A DNA stretch of 23,834 bases from a virus, in IMG/VR virus record IMGVR_UViG_3300042477_000155, positions 1 to 23,834 of that record, one strand, 5' to 3'. Under the pieces are notes generated by a model. The model was not told the DNA's origin, did no database searches, and saw nothing but the letters and a program-made list of their open reading frames with translations. Position numbers and translations under genes: made by a program. This document shows positions 15,055 to 21,705 of this stretch, piece after piece (positions within the stretch are counted from its first letter, which is position 1; each line of letters begins with the position of its first letter).

Positions 15055-16049
15055 CAGTACCTCCTCCCGGTCATCATGGCGATGTCAGACTGAAACCAAG
15101 CATTGATGTCGTTGGGATCGACCTCCGAACGAGGCTTCGTGTGGTCCGTAATGATCCCGAGGTACGACAGGATTTGCTTCATCCCGTACAGCGCAGAACC
15201 CGGCACGGCGGTATCCCAAAGACTCTCAAGGAACGGGCTGGCCCACCCAACAAGCATCCCCGTCAGGCGCGATGGAATGGTCATAATGAACGTCACCACG
15301 CCAAGGAAACCGTACAACGCGGCCTTCAGGACGGAGAACACGGCGGAAAGCCCGCTCGTCGCGTAGCCCAACTGTCGGTTGAAGAAGGCGTTGGCCCGCG
15401 TTTCGACGGTCTGCATCCTGATGGCACGCGCATAAATCGCGCCGTTCTGCGATGCTTCCGTGAGTTGATCCTGAAGTTGCTGCACGCGCTGCTCCATCTG
15501 CGCGGCGAGGATCGGCCCACTGAACTTCCCGAGGTCGGCAATTCGGGATTCAACGTGCCTGCTTGCCGCCATCAGGCCACCGACGGCAAGCGCAGCCGCC
15601 GAACCAACGATGGCAACCCCCATCAACGCCTTCCCGACGATGGCTCCCGTGCGCCCAAGCCCGCGAAGCACCGTGCTTGTGGCCGATCCCTGCTGCGTCA
15701 GTTGCGCAAACCCGCCTACGGACGGGGCGCGGAAGAACGACACCAGTTCTCCTTTGACCTGACTCGCCACGCCAAGCGTTCCGCCGCGCCCCTGCTGCAA
15801 CGACCGGAACGCGGCGTTCGTGACGGTCACGACCTCCTGCGAAGCGCGCTGGCTCTGCGTAACGACCCCGGCGATGCGTCCCATCGCCCCCGAAATGGAC
15901 TGTTGAAGCCGAGACAGCGAGGCGGGAACGCTTGCCGTTCCCATCGCGTTCTGTGCCGCCACGGACGGCCCGCCACCCGTATTCCCCGCACCACCGCCCC
16001 CGCCGCCGAGTTCGCGGATGTTGATGTTGATTGCTCCCAAGTCCTCCAC
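15054..16049 (-). CDS. Short tape measure protein
   Basis: This is a 331-residue protein if started at the GTG at 16049 (GGGAGG 10 bases upstream, 2 bases after the previous stop); the open frame allows an earlier GTG at 16112 inside the upstream gene. A Gly-rich stretch follows the N-terminus, then long helices with Gln/Ser/Arg (QSISGAMGRIAGVVTQSQRA, QMEQRVQQLQDQLTEAS). Two hydrophobic segments occur at about 136-160 (IVGKALMGVAIVGSAAALAV) and 235-260. Helices plus internal membrane-like segments, placed after the frameshifted chaperones, identify the tape measure that sets tail length and later assists DNA entry. At about 0.15 nm per residue it predicts a tail near 50 nm. Confidence 0.8.
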   Translation of the reverse strand: MEDLGAININIRELGGGGGGAGNTGGGPSVAAQNAMGTASVPASLSRLQQSISGAMGRIAGVVTQSQRASQEVVTVTNAAFRSLQQGRGGTLGVASQVKGELVSFFRAPSVGGFAQLTQQGSATSTVLRGLGRTGAIVGKALMGVAIVGSAAALAVGGLMAASRHVESRIADLGKFSGPILAAQMEQRVQQLQDQLTEASQNGAIYARAIRMQTVETRANAFFNRQLGYATSGLSAVFSVLKAALYGFLGVVTFIMTIPSRLTGMLVGWASPFLESLWDTAVPGSALYGMKQILSYLGIITDHTKPRSEVDPNDINAWFQSDIAMMTGRRY

Positions 16050-16051
16050 GA

Positions 16052-16510
16052 CTACTTCACCTCCCAATCCATCTCGTAGGCGAACTCGTAGGTGTCCTTC
16101 AGCGTCAGCCACCCCTCAAGATCGGCAACGGCCTGCACGGTCCCGCCGTTGCGAAAGGTGATCGGAACGGCAAGCATTCCGGTCAGGGTCCGCTGCACCA
16201 TCCACTCCCGCAGCACATCAACGAACTGCTGGATGCCGTCCCCTCCCGCAATTCGATAGGTGCCGCGCATAACGGGGTCCGCGATTCCGCGCCACCATAT
16301 GACAAGATCAATGTTCGTCCGAATCAGGCCCACGCCGCTGTTTGGGTGCGCCGCCGTGTCGGGGCCGGGGACGATCTGAATTGCGTACTGCCCGACCATG
16401 TCATCAATCGGGGCTTCCGCGATGTAGACGTTCCCGCTGTAGCCGCGCTCCAGCATCCACTCCGCAAGCCGATCCCGAAGTTCCATGAGGATGTCGCCCG
16501 TGTTCGGCAT
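16052..16510 (-). CDS. Tail protein, possibly tail terminator
   Basis: This is a 152-residue protein. The N-terminal helix (GDILMELRDRLAEWMLERGY) is followed by alternating strands (YAIQIVPGPDT, NIDLVIWWRG) and a late helix DGIQQFVDVLREWMVQRTL, an alpha/beta plan compatible with tail terminator or completion proteins. GAAGG lies 7 bases before the ATG, which shares a base with the previous stop (TGATG). Its position between the chaperones and the tape measure is not the usual place for a terminator, so a minor tail protein is equally possible. Confidence 0.7.
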   Translation of the reverse strand: MPNTGDILMELRDRLAEWMLERGYSGNVYIAEAPIDDMVGQYAIQIVPGPDTAAHPNSGVGLIRTNIDLVIWWRGIADPVMRGTYRIAGGDGIQQFVDVLREWMVQRTLTGMLAVPITFRNGGTVQAVADLEGWLTLKDTYEFAYEMDWEVK

Positions 16511-16758
16511 CAGTTGGCCTTCCTCATGCTGTCGATCTCGGTGCGCTGCGCCAAGCGTGCATTTCCGGTCGCGGCGAACACCGCCGATGCCATCGCCTTG
16601 CCGTCACCGAAGGCAATGCCGATGGCGCGTGCGAACACAAGGGCTTGCGCCGCCTCTACTGCCGGGATGTTCGCGGCCAAGCCCATTGCGACCTCCGCAT
16701 CAAACTCGTTCGGCGGTCGCCCGTATATCGACACGAAACGGGCTACCGCCTTTAGACG
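16510..16758 (-). CDS. Tail assembly chaperone T-type domain, made by -1 frameshift
   Basis: This 82-codon extension is read in the -1 frame after the heptamer at 16758-16764. The join gives a 169-residue fusion: 87 residues of the upstream chaperone, then RLKAVARFVSIYGRPPNEFD and a helical, Ala-rich body ending SMRKAN. An independent GTG start at 16734 exists, but without a well-placed ribosome site. The frame is open right across the stop of the upstream gene, which is what a frameshift extension needs. By analogy with lambda gpGT, the fusion would link the tape measure to tail-tube subunits during assembly. Confidence 0.85.
   Translation of the reverse strand, partial: RLKAVARFVSIYGRPPNEFDAEVAMGLAANIPAVEAAQALVFARAIGIAFGDGKAMASAVFAATGNARLAQRTEIDSMRKAN
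16712..16750 (-). promoter_or_regulatory. Stimulatory stem-loop of the frameshift signal
   Basis: On the minus strand GGCGGT pairs with ACCGCC and GCCCG pairs with CGGGC, separated by one A/G mismatch, around a 15-base loop. The stem begins exactly 7 bases after the slippery heptamer, within the usual 5-9 base window. Confidence 0.85.
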
Positions 16759-17018
16759 TTTCCCGCCTGCTCAACCCTCTGCGCCGCCCGCGCATACGCG
16801 GCGAACAACTGCGCGTCGGTCGCCTGCTTCGCCACCTCCGTGGTTCGGCAGGCCTCCCGCATGGCCCGCGCAAGTTCAGGAACACCGGGCTGCGAGTTGC
16901 CGCCACCCATCGCCTGAAGCGTTGCCGTCACCTCGTTGAACTGGAACACCAGCCGCCCCGCCGGAACGGTCACGGCGAACAGCATCGGATCGTCGGCTTC
17001 GTTGAGTTCGATAGGCAT
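16752..17018 (-). CDS. Tail assembly chaperone, G-type (unshifted product)
   Basis: This is an 88-residue acidic/helical protein starting MPIELNEADDPMLFAVTV, with a predicted N-terminal strand pair and two helices (VPELARAMREACRTTEVAKQ and LFAAYARAAQRVEQ). The ATG shares a base with the tail-tube stop (TAATG), so the upstream open frame is ignored. Its last codons, GGA AAC GTC TAA, contain the slippery site, so most ribosomes should stop here and a minority should shift. The tail tube / G / GT / tape measure order is the classic siphovirus arrangement and supports the assignment. Confidence 0.85.
   Translation of the reverse strand: MPIELNEADDPMLFAVTVPAGRLVFQFNEVTATLQAMGGGNSQPGVPELARAMREACRTTEVAKQATDAQLFAAYARAAQRVEQAGNV
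16758..16764 (-). promoter_or_regulatory. Slippery heptamer GGGAAAC for -1 frameshift
   Basis: In the zero frame the bases read G GGA AAC, the X XXY YYZ form; after a -1 slip the tRNAs re-pair on GGG and AAA. Lambda uses the related GGGAAAG. The zero-frame stop is two codons later. Confidence 0.9.
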
Positions 17019-17515
17019 TAGATCGTCGCGTAGGTGTAGAGCGTGTTGTTCGACGGGTTCGGGATGCAATGGAAGTTGAGCGCAAGCACGCGCTCCCGGT
17101 TGCCCCATTGAGAGTCGGAAACGCCGTCAGAACGGATGAACGCGTGGGTAAACGTGTAGCCGGGATTTCCCTGCGCGATTGATCGGATGCGAAGCCCGAA
17201 GTAGCCCGAGGACGCGACCAACTGGCGACCGACCACCGGGGTTGCCTGCGCGCCGCGATTGTCGTTCAACAGCGCGGCAAGAATCGCATCGTCCCACTTG
17301 ACCAGCGCGCAGGTAACGACGGCCTCCGTGTTCTGCATCACGATTTCCTCCGCAACCGCTCCGCTGCTCACGGTCTTGACCTCATGGCGGTGGTCGGTGA
17401 AGGAAAGGGACGGCAGGTTGTCGTTGTCGCTGCGACCGAGTTCCGTGTAGGTGCCGTTGTTGGCGGTGTCAATCGCAATGATGGTCGGGCCGGGAACAAA
17501 GAGTGCGATAGGCAT
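17018..17515 (-). CDS. Tail tube (major tail) protein
   Basis: This is a 165-residue beta-rich protein starting MPIALFVPGPTIIAIDTA. It has the look of tail-tube subunits: a first strand pair, then LGRSDNDNLPSLSFTDHRHE and VSSGAVAEEIVMQNTEAVV, then a central helix KWDDAILAALL and a C-terminal set of strands. It lies directly before the frameshifted chaperones, which is the expected place for the major tail protein. AGAGG is 9 bases before the ATG, partly inside the end of the previous gene. The family is inferred from architecture and synteny. Confidence 0.75.
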   Translation of the reverse strand: MPIALFVPGPTIIAIDTANNGTYTELGRSDNDNLPSLSFTDHRHEVKTVSSGAVAEEIVMQNTEAVVTCALVKWDDAILAALLNDNRGAQATPVVGRQLVASSGYFGLRIRSIAQGNPGYTFTHAFIRSDGVSDSQWGNRERVLALNFHCIPNPSNNTLYTYATI

Positions 17516-17518
17516 GGG

Positions 17519-18142
17519 TCATGTCCTCTTGAGAATGGATCGTAGCCCGAGGAAGATGGACTTGCCAATCTCCGTCATCTCCTTACGGGTCGGAAGCAAG
17601 AACGGGCGGGACGGTACGGTGACACCCCGCCGCGCCAACAGATAGTCGCGCCCCTCCGCAAACCCCTCTGCGCGGGGATCGTTCCCCGTCCCGTGGCCCC
17701 GCTTGGCTGCAAGGGTCAGGGGGATGAAGTTGGTGCGCTTGGTGCTGAAACCACGGTCTTGGTACAGGGCGTGCCGTGGCCCGCGCAGGGTAATGCGCAT
17801 CCCCGCGCTGGTCGCCACGCCGCCCGCGTTCATCTCGCGGTACATCTGTCCGGTATCCCGCAGGGGATGCCCGCCGTTGCGGTAGCCATCCACGCGGATG
17901 CGGTATTCCGTCCGGGTGCCGACCTTGCGGGTAGCCACCACCTTGGCTCCCTTGGGCTTCTTGAACGTCCACACCTCGCTCGTCAGGTTCTTGAGCGGCT
18001 GGTGAGGCACCGAAGCACCGCTTGCGCCACGGCCCTGCGACTCGTCAATGTGATCCTTCATGGCCCCGGCAACGATCTGCGCGATGCCAGCCGCTATCTG
18101 CGGCTCACGAAGCGCGCGCCGTACCCTGTCGGACCACTTCAC
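17519..18142 (-). CDS. Phage virion morphogenesis protein (Mu gpG-like / tail completion)
   Basis: This is a 207-residue basic protein. I start it at the GTG overlapping the preceding stop (GTGA), giving VKWSDRVRRAL; a TTG start at 18202 is open but lies inside the upstream gene. Features of the family are the strand-turn with LRDTGQMYREMN, a central THRG-like basic region (ARHALYQDRGF, TKRTNFIPL) and the C-terminal VPSRPFLLPT followed by a helix. Such proteins join heads to tails or complete the tail end. The neighbours (DUF1320 upstream, tail tube downstream) agree. Confidence 0.8.
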   Translation of the reverse strand: MKWSDRVRRALREPQIAAGIAQIVAGAMKDHIDESQGRGASGASVPHQPLKNLTSEVWTFKKPKGAKVVATRKVGTRTEYRIRVDGYRNGGHPLRDTGQMYREMNAGGVATSAGMRITLRGPRHALYQDRGFSTKRTNFIPLTLAAKRGHGTGNDPRAEGFAEGRDYLLARRGVTVPSRPFLLPTRKEMTEIGKSIFLGLRSILKRT

Positions 18143-18624
18143 GGGTACACCGTGGGACGGCGGGGCGGGAAGAACGGGCTGTTCGACGCTTGGTTGTACC
18201 AAGCCAGCACCGACGTACCCACCGCCTTGACCACCGGGGTGCCCGCGTCGGCGTTCGCCGCCACGCCGCCGAACAGCATCTTGCCGTCCCGCAGCCCCTC
18301 CAGCATGGAGTACGTCTGCTTGATCCGCTGTTCGATGGCCGGGGTCAACTTGGCCCCACGCCGCTGGAACAGGAACTCCGTGGCGAGGTCAACCGCCATC
18401 GTGACGAGCAGCGGGTCGTGCGCCGCGTCAAGCGCGGCCAGTTCCGTTTCGCTGTAGATGTTCCCCACCCGGACGTAGGACCGGATGACCGCCGTGGCCC
18501 GGTCCAGCGCGTGCGTGGTCATCGGGTTCGGCCCCGGCATGGGGGTGCCCGCATCCCCGCACAACTGCGCGATGATCGTCTGATCCAACGCCGCTTCAAG
18601 GTCTGCGTAGGTTGCGTAGGCCAT
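18139..18624 (-). CDS. DUF1320 (gp36-like) head-tail adaptor
   Basis: This is a 161-residue protein starting MAYATYADLEAALDQTIIAQ. AGGAGG is 5 bases before this ATG; an upstream start at 18687 is open but has no such site and would read through a hairpin. The N-terminal YADLEAAL then helices with THALDRATAVIRSYVRVG and MAVDLATEFLFQRRG match the DUF1320 pattern of phage gp36-like proteins. These sit between capsid and tail genes and are thought to form the connector ring. The C-terminal end NSPFFPPRRPTVYP is Pro-rich. Confidence 0.85.
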   Translation of the reverse strand: MAYATYADLEAALDQTIIAQLCGDAGTPMPGPNPMTTHALDRATAVIRSYVRVGNIYSETELAALDAAHDPLLVTMAVDLATEFLFQRRGAKLTPAIEQRIKQTYSMLEGLRDGKMLFGGVAANADAGTPVVKAVGTSVLAWYNQASNSPFFPPRRPTVYP

Positions 18625-18647
18625 AGCGTCCTCCTGAAGCGATGGGG

Positions 18648-18669
18648 GGGTGGGGCCGAAGCCCCACCC
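18648..18669 (-). terminator. Strong hairpin between the capsid and gp36-like genes
   Basis: On the minus strand GGGTGGGGC and GCCCCACCC form a perfect 9-bp stem closed by a TTCG tetraloop. It lies in the 69-base gap after the major capsid gene. C-rich rather than T-rich sequence follows, so full termination is doubtful; partial termination or mRNA protection is likely, which would set a high capsid-to-tail ratio. Confidence 0.6.
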
Positions 18670-18693
18670 ACCCATGCGTTTCCTCAACCCCTA

Positions 18694-19731
18694 TTACGGA
18701 GTCACATCGCCAATCGCGTAGCCGCCGACCGGGGCGACCACAGCCGCCACCGAGTTGTCGATGACGCGGCCTTCGATGCGGCGGTTCTGCGGATCGTTGA
18801 ACTGCTCAACGGTCATGTCCTCGTAGGCGAAGATTTGGCAAGTGCTGAAGGACGATGCGCCCTCAACGCCGACCAGACCACCCGGACGCGACACGAAGTA
18901 CGCGCCGTCGCCGTAGACGTACGAGGAAGTGAGGGTCGAAGCACCCTTCTTGCTCGTCACCTTGACCGAGTCATCGACAACGACATCACCGAGTCCGAAC
19001 AGCGTGGACGGGATGCCCCAACGCGAGAACGTGTCCGAACCCTGAAGGAACGACAGGGCAGCGGGGTAGTTCTTGACGTATGCCTTGACTTCCGGCGACT
19101 GCGAAACAACCTGCGCCACGGTCGGGGAGATGACCATGATGAGTTGGTTGGGAGCAACCGCTCCACCGCTGGACAGGCTGACGAGGCGCATAACCGCCTG
19201 AATGGTCTTCTGAATGTAACCATTCACCTCGCTGCTGTTCAGCCACGTTCCCGCGCCGATGGCGGCGGCAGTCGGGTCAGCGGCATAGTTGCTGCCCCAG
19301 TTGCCCGAATCAGCCAGCACCGCCGCAGCGCGGTTGGTGCGGGCGGTCATCGCCAACTGTGCCTTGCTGCGGGCGTGCTGCGCCACGATGTCCCACGCCG
19401 ACTGCTGCGCAGTCTCCTGCGGGATGTAGAACGGGAACGCGTAACGCTGCGTCGCGTACTGGACGAAGTCAAACGCGTTCTGCTTGCCCGTGGGTCGGTC
19501 ATTGCCGAGCGGCCAAGCGAACTCGCGGTCGCTCGTCAGACGGACGTTGTCGGGAACGTCCTGACGCAGATAGTAACCCGTCATCTTGGTGACGGGGACC
19601 AACTGCGCGTAGCGCGTGAGTGCGAACGAGTTGACGCTGCGGGTGAATTCCACCTGAAGCGCACCCGAGACAATGTCATTGGTGGACGGAACGTAAGTCG
19701 AAAGTCCACCACCTGCAACCGTGAAAGCCAT
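18694..19731 (-). CDS. Major capsid protein (HK97-like fold)
   Basis: This is a 345-residue protein starting MAFTVAGGGLSTYVPSTND. A beta-hairpin-rich N-terminal half with RLTSDREFAWPLG is followed by a long helix (about 110-145, ETAQQSAWDIVAQHARSKAQ). The region PNQLIMVISPTVAQVVSQSP followed by EVKAYVKNYP matches the P-domain/A-domain passage of HK97-fold capsid proteins. A late FFVSRPGG-type stretch and the EDMTVEQFNDPQNRRIEGRV E-loop-like end agree. AGGAGG is 8 bases before the ATG, and the gene ends with a double stop TAA TAG. It follows the protease/scaffold and decoration genes, as expected. Confidence 0.9.
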   Translation of the reverse strand: MAFTVAGGGLSTYVPSTNDIVSGALQVEFTRSVNSFALTRYAQLVPVTKMTGYYLRQDVPDNVRLTSDREFAWPLGNDRPTGKQNAFDFVQYATQRYAFPFYIPQETAQQSAWDIVAQHARSKAQLAMTARTNRAAAVLADSGNWGSNYAADPTAAAIGAGTWLNSSEVNGYIQKTIQAVMRLVSLSSGGAVAPNQLIMVISPTVAQVVSQSPEVKAYVKNYPAALSFLQGSDTFSRWGIPSTLFGLGDVVVDDSVKVTSKKGASTLTSSYVYGDGAYFVSRPGGLVGVEGASSFSTCQIFAYEDMTVEQFNDPQNRRIEGRVIDNSVAAVVAPVGGYAIGDVTP

Positions 19732-19764
19732 GTGTGTTTCCTCCTATGTGGGTGATGGCTTCTA

Positions 19765-20154
19765 TCAGACGATACGAGTGCCGATGCGGAAGGCGCGAAC
19801 GATCTCGCCAGCCGAACCAGCCTCAAGCGCGATGTAGTAGCACACCTGCGTCGAGGTTCCGGCAACGGCCTTGCCATCCGCGTCCGAAGTCAGCAGCGAA
19901 CCGATGCTGCAACCGCCCGTGCCGAGTTCCACCTGCACGGTGTTCGTCGGCTGAAGGCTGATCTGGTCGCCCGCAATGGCGTTCCAAGTCGAATCGAAAC
20001 GACGAACCGAGCCATCGGTCACGCCGAGGATGTTGTCGGAAGCGGCGTTGGCCTGCTGGCCCGTGAACGCCGCGCCCGTGTTGATCTCAACGAACCGGAA
20101 CGGAGCGATGTTGCCGGAAGCGGTGAGGTTGGGAATGAATCCAAAGTCTGCCAT
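19765..20154 (-). CDS. Head decoration protein (DUF2190-like)
   Basis: This is a 129-residue beta-rich protein: LTASGNIAPFRFVEI at the start, SDNILGVTDGSV, a central GDQISLQPTNTVQVELG and a C-terminal LLTSDADGKAVA then EAGSAGEIVRAFRIG. This series is typical of DUF2190-like capsid decoration proteins, which stabilise the expanded shell from outside. It sits between scaffold and major capsid genes, with AAGGA 7 bases before the ATG. The family call is by pattern. Confidence 0.8.
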   Translation of the reverse strand: MADFGFIPNLTASGNIAPFRFVEINTGAAFTGQQANAASDNILGVTDGSVRRFDSTWNAIAGDQISLQPTNTVQVELGTGGCSIGSLLTSDADGKAVAGTSTQVCYYIALEAGSAGEIVRAFRIGTRIV

Positions 20155-20172
20155 GTGAGTGTCCTTTCCTTC

Positions 20173-20805
20173 TTACCGCTTGATGCGGCTGTTGATTGCC
20201 TTCTTGAACTCCTCCGGCTTGCCCGCATACTCGCGGACGAGGTCGGAGATTTCCGATGCCTTGATGTCGCCCTGCGGGAGCGCAGCGCGGCTCATGTCGA
20301 TGCGAACCCCCATCGGGTCGCGTGCGAACAGGTCGCGCCACGCCTCAAGGGTTTCGGCGGGATTCTTGCTTGCGGAGAGTTCCGCAAGCAGGCGGGGACG
20401 GTGCGAAGCGGGGATGCGGTAGCCCTCCTGCTCCATGAGGTCAAGTTCGCGGCTGAACCGCTCACGGGCAAACTCGGCCTTGAGTTCGCGCAGTTCGCGG
20501 GCCTGCCGAGCGTTCTCGCGGCGAAGCGCGAACGTATCGGCCTTGCCGGGACGGGCGGCGGGGAACATCGCCTCGTCCATCTCTTCCTCTTCCTCCTCCT
20601 CGCCGCCGTGCGAGTCGATGTCGATGTGCACGCCGTCGCCCTCGCCGGATTCCTCCGCGAACTGGTCAACGATCATGTCGTCAGCGGCCATCTCCTCCTT
20701 CTTCTCCTCCTCATCGCCCGTGCCGTAGTGCTTCTTCATCATGGACTTCATCTCGTCCATCGAAGCCTTCAGCGCAGCGATTTCCTTCTCGTAATTCATC
20801 GCCAT
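20173..20805 (-). CDS. Nested scaffold protein from an internal start
   Basis: This is the same frame as the protease gene, starting at Met187, giving a 210-residue product MAMNYEKEIAALKASMDEMK. AAGGA lies 7 bases before this ATG. The protein is a long helical, strongly acidic then basic region (EEEE runs about 25-90 residues in, then RRENARQARELRELKAEFAR) and a C-terminal helix ending NSRIKR, as in scaffolds that bind the capsid shell. Lambda Nu3 and Mu gpZ are made in the same nested way. Confidence 0.75.
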   Translation of the reverse strand: MAMNYEKEIAALKASMDEMKSMMKKHYGTGDEEEKKEEMAADDMIVDQFAEESGEGDGVHIDIDSHGGEEEEEEEMDEAMFPAARPGKADTFALRRENARQARELRELKAEFARERFSRELDLMEQEGYRIPASHRPRLLAELSASKNPAETLEAWRDLFARDPMGVRIDMSRAALPQGDIKASEISDLVREYAGKPEEFKKAINSRIKR

Positions 20806-21363
20806 GTTGTTGTCCTTCGTACCGGGAACGAACGTGGATAGCCCGCCTCCGACCGTCCCCATGTCGAAGCGAAGCGAACGTGAAAACCGGACCAGTTCAC
20901 CCGTGCGGGTGAAGTGAGTGTCGGGGAGCGGGCGGCGCGGGGTTTCACGCCCGAGCAGCGCGACTTCCGACAGGTGATTCTGTTCCGCCCAAATCTCCGC
21001 GCTGCGGCGCGGGAAGGCGTTGGTGGCAAGAAGGCGGTCGAACACGGATCGCTCCACTTCGCAGTCACCCACGATGTATCCGACCCCGTCGCGCTCCTCG
21101 TACGCAATGTCCGTGAATCGGCCCACCGCCGACTTCGGCTCGTTGCCGTCCTTTTCGTGCATGACCACCAACCGAGGCATGGACCCGCGTTCCATGTATC
21201 GACGCGTGCTGTCCACGATGTCGCGGACGCGCTCGTTGTCGAACTTCTTGAGTTCAGGGTCGCTCTCCCCGTCAATGGCCGGGTCATACGCGCAGAACAC
21301 CTCAAGACCGTGGATGACCACGCTCTTGCCGTTGTCGGTGATGCGGTGCGAAGGATGGCTCAT
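20173..21363 (-). CDS. Prohead protease fused to scaffold
   Basis: This is a 396-residue protein. Residues 1-165 are protease-like: VVIHGLEVFCAYDP, LVVMHEKDGNEPKSAVGRF with His69, then FPRRSAEIW with Ser121 and VALLGRETPRRPLPD. The His and Ser spacing resembles prohead serine proteases, but the catalytic assignment is my inference. Residues 169-184 hold the peptide TVGGGLSTFVPGTKD, also present at the capsid protein N-terminus. Residues 187-396 are the acidic and helical scaffold. The ATG at 21363 lacks a ribosome site. The enzyme would mature the prohead by cutting scaffold and perhaps capsid protein. Confidence 0.85.
   Translation of the reverse strand: MSHPSHRITDNGKSVVIHGLEVFCAYDPAIDGESDPELKKFDNERVRDIVDSTRRYMERGSMPRLVVMHEKDGNEPKSAVGRFTDIAYEERDGVGYIVGDCEVERSVFDRLLATNAFPRRSAEIWAEQNHLSEVALLGRETPRRPLPDTHFTRTGELVRFSRSLRFDMGTVGGGLSTFVPGTKDNNMAMNYEKEIAALKASMDEMKSMMKKHYGTGDEEEKKEEMAADDMIVDQFAEESGEGDGVHIDIDSHGGEEEEEEEMDEAMFPAARPGKADTFALRRENARQARELRELKAEFARERFSRELDLMEQEGYRIPASHRPRLLAELSASKNPAETLEAWRDLFARDPMGVRIDMSRAALPQGDIKASEISDLVREYAGKPEEFKKAINSRIKR
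20813..20817 (-). promoter_or_regulatory. Internal ribosome binding site for the scaffold
   Basis: AAGGA is placed 7 bases before the internal ATG at 20803-20805. The spacing is optimal and better than anything before the full-length start at 21363. Confidence 0.7.
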
Positions 21364-21380
21364 AATAGAAGTGTCTTGGA

Positions 21381-21398
21381 TTGACGTACTTATGTCAA
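21381..21398. other. Near-palindrome in the gap before the protease gene
   Basis: TTGACGTACTTATGTCAA has outer arms TTGAC/GTCAA with partial inner symmetry. A TTGACA on the minus strand here has no matching -10 box. It may be an operator remnant or chance. Confidence 0.35.
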
Positions 21399-21401
21399 GG
21401 G

Positions 21402-21704
21402 TTATGCAAACACCCGATACGGAATTGCCGGAAGCGGATCAAAGGTCGGCAGGACACCGATCTGCTCGTCCGTGAGGTCGAAGGTTACGCGCAGGTTCGC
21501 GTGATACTCCGGGTGGCCCCGGGACACCATGTTCCCGTCAATGTCGTAGACGGCGGGAATCGGGCCGATTCGGTCAAGATAAACACCGGGCGCGGTCTGC
21601 ATCATCATGCTTCCGTCCCCAACGTTCACTTCAACAAGAAGCCCCGCTGCTTCAAGCGCGGCATCCAGTTGTGCCTTGACGGTGGTTCGGAGGAGGTAGT
21701 CCAT
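21402..21704 (-). CDS. Small structural-region protein, function unknown
   Basis: This is a 100-residue protein starting MDYLLRTTVKAQLDAALEAA. An N-terminal helix is followed by strands (GLLVEVNVGDGSMMMQ, ANLRVTFDLTDEQIG) and a C-terminal PAIPYRVFA. It starts one base after the stop of the adhesin-like gene (TGA c ATG) without its own ribosome site, so translation is probably coupled. It lies between head-module genes; no family is recognised. Confidence 0.7.
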   Translation of the reverse strand: MDYLLRTTVKAQLDAALEAAGLLVEVNVGDGSMMMQTAPGVYLDRIGPIPAVYDIDGNMVSRGHPEYHANLRVTFDLTDEQIGVLPTFDPLPAIPYRVFA

Positions 21705-21705
21705 G

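Noticed and set aside
16510-16734. Independent gene starting at the GTG at 16734
   Set aside because: The frameshift signal and open -1 frame explain expression better; the nearest AAGG is about 14 bases from the GTG.
17519-18202. Longer TTG start for the virion morphogenesis gene
   Set aside because: It would lie 60 bases inside the previous gene; the GTG with a 4-base GTGA overlap fits the pattern of the neighbouring junctions.
18022-19755. 577-codon plus-strand open frame opposite the capsid and gp36-like genes
   Set aside because: It mirrors the codon pattern of the capsid gene, has Arg/His/Val-biased composition and no ribosome site or known motif.
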